This document shows positions 5,220-9,074 of a DNA stretch of 9,074 nucleotides, piece by piece. Made by a program: the position numbers and the translations under genes. The notes under the pieces were generated by a model, which saw only the letters and a list, made by a program, of their open reading frames with translations, did no database searches and was not told the origin of the DNA. Source of the DNA: Bacteroidota bacterium (GTDB lineage Bacteria; Bacteroidota; Bacteroidia; Chitinophagales; Chitinophagaceae). The DNA lies in NCBI GenBank assembly GCA_947463975.1, contig CANHUW010000056.1, positions 1 through 9,074 on the forward strand, written 5' to 3'. Position 1 is the first letter of the stretch. Each line of letters opens with the position of its first letter.

Positions 5220-7742
5220 TTAGAACAATTCAGGCTGTTCATCATTAGGATCTTTTATAATTACTTTATTTTCCCATTCCATTTCGATGGTTTTACTAAA
5301 GTCAACCAATTTGGTACCTACCGCTTTAGTTCCCATCACATCCACCATTTTGCTTACTTTAAACTTCGCTTTTCTAATTTGTGCACCTCTTCCAGATTGA
5401 ACTACTAAAATGGGTTCAACATGGGTACTTACTGCAGCCAAGTAGTTATCTGGTCCCTCTTTAATAAAGATAAATGGTGATTTTAAAGTGGTTGTTTCAA
5501 TCTTAAATCGTTTGATATTGAATTGTAATTTATCACTATCCAAATACACTGCAGTAATAATCTTTTCTGGATTAAATTTCTCAATAAACATCACTTTTTC
5601 TGGATCAAATCTTTGAGTTTGTTCCGTATCAGTTACTTCATAATAACCGTCTTTAGTGATCACCAATAATTTATCATCTTCAAAAGTGCCTAAGTAAATT
5701 CCTTTTTCTTCTGTATTGAGTCTTCCAAACTTATCATCAAACCATAATTTTCTACCCATTAAAGTACTCTTGCCTGCTTCTTTAAGTTTTACATTTTTTA
5801 TGGGATATTTAGTCACCTGGTTGCCCACACTACTTCTTCCCTTTACTTCTAATGTTTCAAAAAAGAAATCAAACTCTTTAATTCTTGCAGAACAGTTTGG
5901 ACTTAATATAATCTTTACCGACTCTGCTTCACCATTGGCGTTCACAGTTAGATAATGCACTTTAGATTTCTCGGAGGATTTTGCTAAAGGATATTCTTTG
6001 TCTCTAGTTACTCCTGTAACATTGAATCTTTTAGCATAACTAATTCCATTGGCGCCATCTACATAAATCATATTATAGGTAGTACGCTCATCATTTTTCT
6101 GAAATACTGCCGCGTGCAAAATATCCTTACCAATAAATACTTTGTCAGATACTTTTACCACTTTCATGATACCCGACTTGGTGAATGCGATAATATCATC
6201 ATAATCTGTACAATCGCATAAGAATTCATCTTTCTTCAATGAGGTTCCAATAAAACCTTCTTGTCTGTTGATATATAATTTGGTATTGGCAATAGCTACT
6301 TGTTTGACTTGTATCGTATCAAACTCTTTAATTTCTGATTTTCTTTCTTTGCCTTTTCCGTATTTCTTCTGTAAATTTTCATAATAACTTACTGCATAAT
6401 CCACCAGATTAGCAAGATTATTTTTAACTTCTTTAATGGTCTGTTCTATATCCTTGATTTGTTGTATCAAATCTTCAATATCTAACTTGTAGATTCTTCT
6501 TACAGGTTTATCCGTTAATTTTAATAAATCGGCTCTTTCAATTGGCTTTTTAAACTTTTTCTTGAATGGTTCGAAAGCTTTATCAATAGCGTCAATAACT
6601 TTATCCCAGTTTAAATGTTTCTTTTCTAATTCTTGGTAAATCTTTTCTTCAAAGAAGATTTTTTCTAAACTAGTAAAATGCCATTTTTCTTCTAATTCCT
6701 TTAATTGTATCTCTAACTCTTTCTTTAATAATTCTTTAGTATGATCTACTGAATACTTCAATAATTCAGTGGCACCTACAAAATGTGGCTTTTGATTAAT
6801 AATAATACAAGCATTCGGAGAAATACTTATTTCACAATCTGTAAAGGCATATAAAGCATCAATCGTAATATCTGGAGAAATCCCAGTAGCTAAATCAATT
6901 TGAATCTCTACTTCTGCAGCAGTTACATCCGTTACTTTTTTAATCTTAATCTTACCTTGATCATTTGCTTTAGTAATGCTTTCCATTAATTGAGTAGTTG
7001 TTACTCCATAAGGAACATCTTTAATGACTAAAGTCTTTTTATCCAATTCTTCGATATGTGCTCGAACTCTAATTTTGCCTCCTCTTTTTCCATCATTGTA
7101 ATTAGAAGCATCCACCATGCCACCCGTTTGAAAATCTGGTAATAATTCAAATTTTCTGCCTTTTAAATACTTAACACTGGCATCTAATAATTCATTAAAA
7201 TTATGAGGTAAGATTTTAGTGGATAAACCCACTGCAATACCATCAGCACCTTGTGCTAATAGTAATGGAAATTTCATGGGTAAGGTAACAGGCTCCTGTT
7301 TTCTGCCGTCATAACTTAAAGCCCATTCAGTAGTTTTAGGATTAAAAGCCACTTCTAAAGCAAATTTGCTTAATCTAGCTTCGATATATCTTGAAGCAGC
7401 TGCGGCGTCACCAGTTCTTACATCACCCCAGTTACCTTGTGTTTCCACCAGTAAATTCTTTTGTCCAATATTGACCAATGCATCTCCAATACTAGCATCA
7501 CCATGGGGATGGTACTGCATACTCTGTCCAATAATATTAGCCACTTTGTTAAATCTTCCATCATCCATTTCTTTCATGGCGTGTAAGATTCTTCTTTGAA
7601 CAGGCTTTAAGCCATCTTCAATAGCTGGAACAGCTCTTTCTAATATTACATAAGAAGCATAGTCCAAGAACCAATTTTTATATTGTCCTTGTACCCCTGA
7701 TTCATTTTCTGTTACTCTACTTAAATTTTTTTCTTTTGCCAT
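5220..7742 (-). CDS. parC: DNA topoisomerase IV subunit A
   Basis: ParC is the cleavage subunit of topoisomerase IV, which with ParE decatenates sister chromosomes and relaxes supercoils using ATP. The 840 residues hold the type IIA breakage-reunion domain first: 'YASYVILERAVPAIEDGLKPVQRRIL' region at 28-53, quinolone-region motif 'QYHPHGDASIGDALV' (76-90) and catalytic Tyr119 preceded by Arg118 in 'AAAASRYIEARLS'. Next come the tower and a long coiled coil (about 330-470), rich in Lys and Glu, then a beta-propeller C-terminal domain from about 485 to 800. A real gyrase box (QRRGGKG) is absent; only the degenerate 'VKGRSSVGNQ' (633-642) stands in its place, supporting ParC rather than GyrA. 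The upstream parE tail agrees. Residue 83, a serine in many quinolone-sensitive enzymes, is alanine, and Asp87 takes the acidic position. It starts 21 bases after the cupin gene. Confidence 0.95.
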   Translation of the reverse strand: MAKEKNLSRVTENESGVQGQYKNWFLDYASYVILERAVPAIEDGLKPVQRRILHAMKEMDDGRFNKVANIIGQSMQYHPHGDASIGDALVNIGQKNLLVETQGNWGDVRTGDAAAASRYIEARLSKFALEVAFNPKTTEWALSYDGRKQEPVTLPMKFPLLLAQGADGIAVGLSTKILPHNFNELLDASVKYLKGRKFELLPDFQTGGMVDASNYNDGKRGGKIRVRAHIEELDKKTLVIKDVPYGVTTTQLMESITKANDQGKIKIKKVTDVTAAEVEIQIDLATGISPDITIDALYAFTDCEISISPNACIIINQKPHFVGATELLKYSVDHTKELLKKELEIQLKELEEKWHFTSLEKIFFEEKIYQELEKKHLNWDKVIDAIDKAFEPFKKKFKKPIERADLLKLTDKPVRRIYKLDIEDLIQQIKDIEQTIKEVKNNLANLVDYAVSYYENLQKKYGKGKERKSEIKEFDTIQVKQVAIANTKLYINRQEGFIGTSLKKDEFLCDCTDYDDIIAFTKSGIMKVVKVSDKVFIGKDILHAAVFQKNDERTTYNMIYVDGANGISYAKRFNVTGVTRDKEYPLAKSSEKSKVHYLTVNANGEAESVKIILSPNCSARIKEFDFFFETLEVKGRSSVGNQVTKYPIKNVKLKEAGKSTLMGRKLWFDDKFGRLNTEEKGIYLGTFEDDKLLVITKDGYYEVTDTEQTQRFDPEKVMFIEKFNPEKIITAVYLDSDKLQFNIKRFKIETTTLKSPFIFIKEGPDNYLAAVSTHVEPILVVQSGRGAQIRKAKFKVSKMVDVMGTKAVGTKLVDFSKTIEMEWENKVIIKDPNDEQPELF

Positions 7743-7763
7743 ATTTATACTTATTAGAAGACA

Positions 7764-8132
7764 CTATATTCGATACGTATCTTCACTTCCATCTCTCAAA
7801 CTATTTAATTCAATAAAAACAATATCAGTTACTGCTTTTACTTCGTGCCAAATTTTAGCAGGAATGATTACTCTTGAAGGAGCTTTGATATTGAGCATAC
7901 CAGTTTGCTGCGTCTGAAGATCCTTCCATTGTAAAATAATTTCTCCCTGAACCAATAGCATTTCTTCAGGATTTTTTCCTTTGTGAAGGCCATTGTGATA
8001 ATGTTGACCACTGATGGTTCCAGCAGTTCTATAAACCAATAAAAATTCTCCAGTTCTATCTGTACTAAAATAATGCAAAGCGCCTCTCTCATCTACCGCC
8101 TTAACATCAATTGCATTTACTTCTATAGACAT
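7764..8132 (-). CDS. Small single-domain cupin protein
   Basis: This 122-residue protein is one cupin beta-barrel. Cupin motif 1 is seen as Gly42-x-His44-x-His46, His50, Glu56/Glu57 and Gly63, in 'SGQHYHNGLHKGKNPEEMLL'; motif 2 as Pro91, His96 and Asn110 in 'VIIPAKIWHEV' and 'IELNSL'. The histidines and a glutamate would coordinate a metal ion, so enzyme activity or metal-dependent ligand binding is possible. The overall pattern recalls the sugar-nucleotide epimerase/isomerase-like cupins (FdtA/WxcM C-terminal type), but no sugar-nucleotide genes lie nearby, so I assign no reaction. It has no signal peptide or membrane segment. It lies in the topoisomerase operon, 9 bases after the DUF1835 gene and 21 bases before parC, and translation is probably coupled to the former. 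The ATG start precedes the first predicted strand and gives a normal length. Confidence 0.82.
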   Translation of the reverse strand: MSIEVNAIDVKAVDERGALHYFSTDRTGEFLLVYRTAGTISGQHYHNGLHKGKNPEEMLLVQGEIILQWKDLQTQQTGMLNIKAPSRVIIPAKIWHEVKAVTDIVFIELNSLRDGSEDTYRI

Positions 8133-8141
8133 AAAATAATA

Positions 8142-8972
8142 TTATTCTTCGACTACTTGATTTGATCCACCTGGCATTTGAATAACCATATCTTTCCAGC
8201 CTTTCTCCCAATCACCTATAAAAACTATTTTACCTATTTCAGCCAATGCTTTTAATCTATATACAATAAATGCATCCCCCGTTTTTACTTTCATTTTGCC
8301 AAGAATATTGGATAAAGCACTTGGCAATTTTTGCGCATTCTTGGTCAATAAAGAAAGAATCTCTTTATCATAGAAATTGATGTCCATGTTTACGATTTTT
8401 TTTCCGCCTTCTAAAAATTTCACTACTTCTTGTTCTGTACAAATTTTCTTCCACTCATCCGGATCTAATTCAAATTCACTTAAAGTAATGGGTCTAGCTA
8501 ATTTTTTAGCTTTTAAAAATTCTTTAGGCTGAATTTGACTTAAATAAGTTGGATAAAACAATTGCCCCTTTTCATTTAAAAAAGGTAAATTATTTAAATA
8601 CAATATTTGAATTCTCCCTTGATATTCTTTGAACTGGCTCATTAACCAATAATAACCACAAACATCATGTGCATTTTGTCCCATCCAAATCCAGATACTT
8701 TCATTCTCATCATGATTTAATGCATTGGTTAATTGGTGTACAGTTAAACGATCATCGACAATATCTAATTGATCAGTATAAGGTGAATAAGCGAGCACAC
8801 TAGACCACCACTCTTTTCTTAATTGAAATCCTTCTGTCTCTTCAATGTTAAACAAAGGGCCTACTGCGTAATCATCTTTTATTTCGATAATCTTTCCAGC
8901 AAGACTTTCATCTAATGCTATAGCTGCTTCCAAGGCTGCAATATCTGCAGTATTAAATACTATGTGTATCAT
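8142..8972 (-). CDS. DUF1835/DUF3658 domain protein of unknown function
   Basis: The 276 residues match the DUF1835 domain, joined to a DUF3658-like C-terminal region; I know of no established biochemical role. The N-terminal part (about 1-130) begins with a beta strand '[10 protein letters not shown]', contains the family hallmark '[11 protein letters not shown]' (30-40) and a tryptophan-rich core '[20 protein letters not shown]' (92-111). The C-terminal part (about 160-265) includes 'DPDEWKKIC', 'FLEGGKKIV', 'NFYDKEIL' and '[18 protein letters not shown]'. It has no membrane segment or signal peptide, so it is probably cytoplasmic. The start ATG lies inside the parE coding sequence and overlaps it by 20 bases in another frame; this start is supported because the family normally begins directly with this strand. 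Strong translational coupling to parE is likely. Its placement between the two topoisomerase IV genes suggests shared expression, not proven shared function. Confidence 0.85.
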   Translation of the reverse strand: MIHIVFNTADIAALEAAIALDESLAGKIIEIKDDYAVGPLFNIEETEGFQLRKEWWSSVLAYSPYTDQLDIVDDRLTVHQLTNALNHDENESIWIWMGQNAHDVCGYYWLMSQFKEYQGRIQILYLNNLPFLNEKGQLFYPTYLSQIQPKEFLKAKKLARPITLSEFELDPDEWKKICTEQEVVKFLEGGKKIVNMDINFYDKEILSLLTKNAQKLPSALSNILGKMKVKTGDAFIVYRLKALAEIGKIVFIGDWEKGWKDMVIQMPGGSNQVVEE

Positions 8973-9072
8973 TTGCTTTATCTAATTCTACTTTTAAATT
9001 ATTGATAATAAAATCTTGTCTCTCTGGAGTATTCTTACCCATATAGTATTCTAACAAATGTTGAATATGATC
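8953..9072 (-). CDS. parE: DNA topoisomerase IV subunit B, last 39 residues (5' end outside window)
   Basis: Reading leftward from the right edge, 39 codons and a TAA stop (8955-8953) encode the extreme C-terminus of ParE. The segment '[20 protein letters not shown]' is the end of the TOPRIM/C-terminal region of type IIA B subunits in Bacteroidota, where the conserved 'MGKNTPERQ' ends just before a short tail; here the tail is '[14 protein letters not shown]'. ParE supplies ATP hydrolysis and strand capture to ParC. ParE rather than GyrB is preferred because parC lies downstream in the same orientation. The rest of the gene, including the ATPase domain, lies beyond 9074, and the operon promoter is also expected there. 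The last 20 bases overlap the start of the DUF1835 gene. Confidence 0.85.
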   Translation of the reverse strand, partial: DHIQHLLEYYMGKNTPERQDFIINNLKVELDKANDTHSI

Positions 9073-9074
9073 TC

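Noticed and set aside
7868..8092. A 74-codon minus-strand open frame inside the cupin gene
   Set aside because: It lies wholly within the cupin coding sequence in another frame, and its translation has no recognisable motif, while the cupin frame has clear metal-ligand motifs.
1..9074. Defence system, prophage, transposon, CRISPR array or integrated element
   Set aside because: All genes are recognisable core or envelope genes of similar composition; there are no integrases, transposases, spaced repeats, tRNA-edge duplications or toxin-antitoxin pairs.

Overview
This window is ordinary chromosomal sequence from an AT-rich member of the Bacteroidota. The family is probably close to Chitinophagaceae, but that narrower guess is soft. 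Four things point this way: a Bacteroidota-style ParC/ParE pair, a YtxJ-type bacillithiol protein, a DUF1835 protein, and a large TonB-dependent outer-membrane receptor ending in phenylalanine. Start codons lack clear Shine-Dalgarno sequences, as is usual in that phylum. There are no tRNA or rRNA genes, insertion sequences, phage genes or CRISPR arrays. No stretch without a gene exceeds about 102 bases.

Layout. Positions 2-1069 (+) hold the C-terminal part of a TonB-dependent receptor whose start lies before the window. It converges, 26 bases apart, on a minus-strand pair: a DEDDh 3'-5' exonuclease (2676-1909) followed by a GT2 polyprenol-phosphate sugar synthase (1857-1096, GTG start). A 102-base divergent spacer separates the exonuclease from ytxJ (2779-3114, +). 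YtxJ converges almost tail to tail on the last gene of a long minus-strand array.

That array fills 9074 down to 3125: end of parE, a DUF1835/DUF3658 protein, a small cupin, parC, a CvfB/YitL-type S1 RNA-binding protein, and an acetyl-CoA acetyltransferase. The parE and DUF1835 genes overlap by 20 bases and the other junctions are 9 to 23 bases, so it reads as one transcription unit. Its promoter lies beyond the right edge.

How the genes fit together. ParE and ParC form topoisomerase IV, which unlinks daughter chromosomes. The two genes between them are not known topoisomerase factors. CvfB-type proteins bind RNA and may contribute to post-transcriptional control. The thiolase handles acetyl-CoA/acetoacetyl-CoA, YtxJ belongs to thiol redox biology, and the receptor and sugar transferase serve the cell envelope.

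I found no convincing evidence of a new multi-gene system. The points most worth a second look are the uncharacterised DUF1835-cupin pair inside the topoisomerase IV operon, a perfect 14-base tandem duplication carrying the stop codons of two convergent genes, and the alanine at the quinolone-site serine position of ParC.
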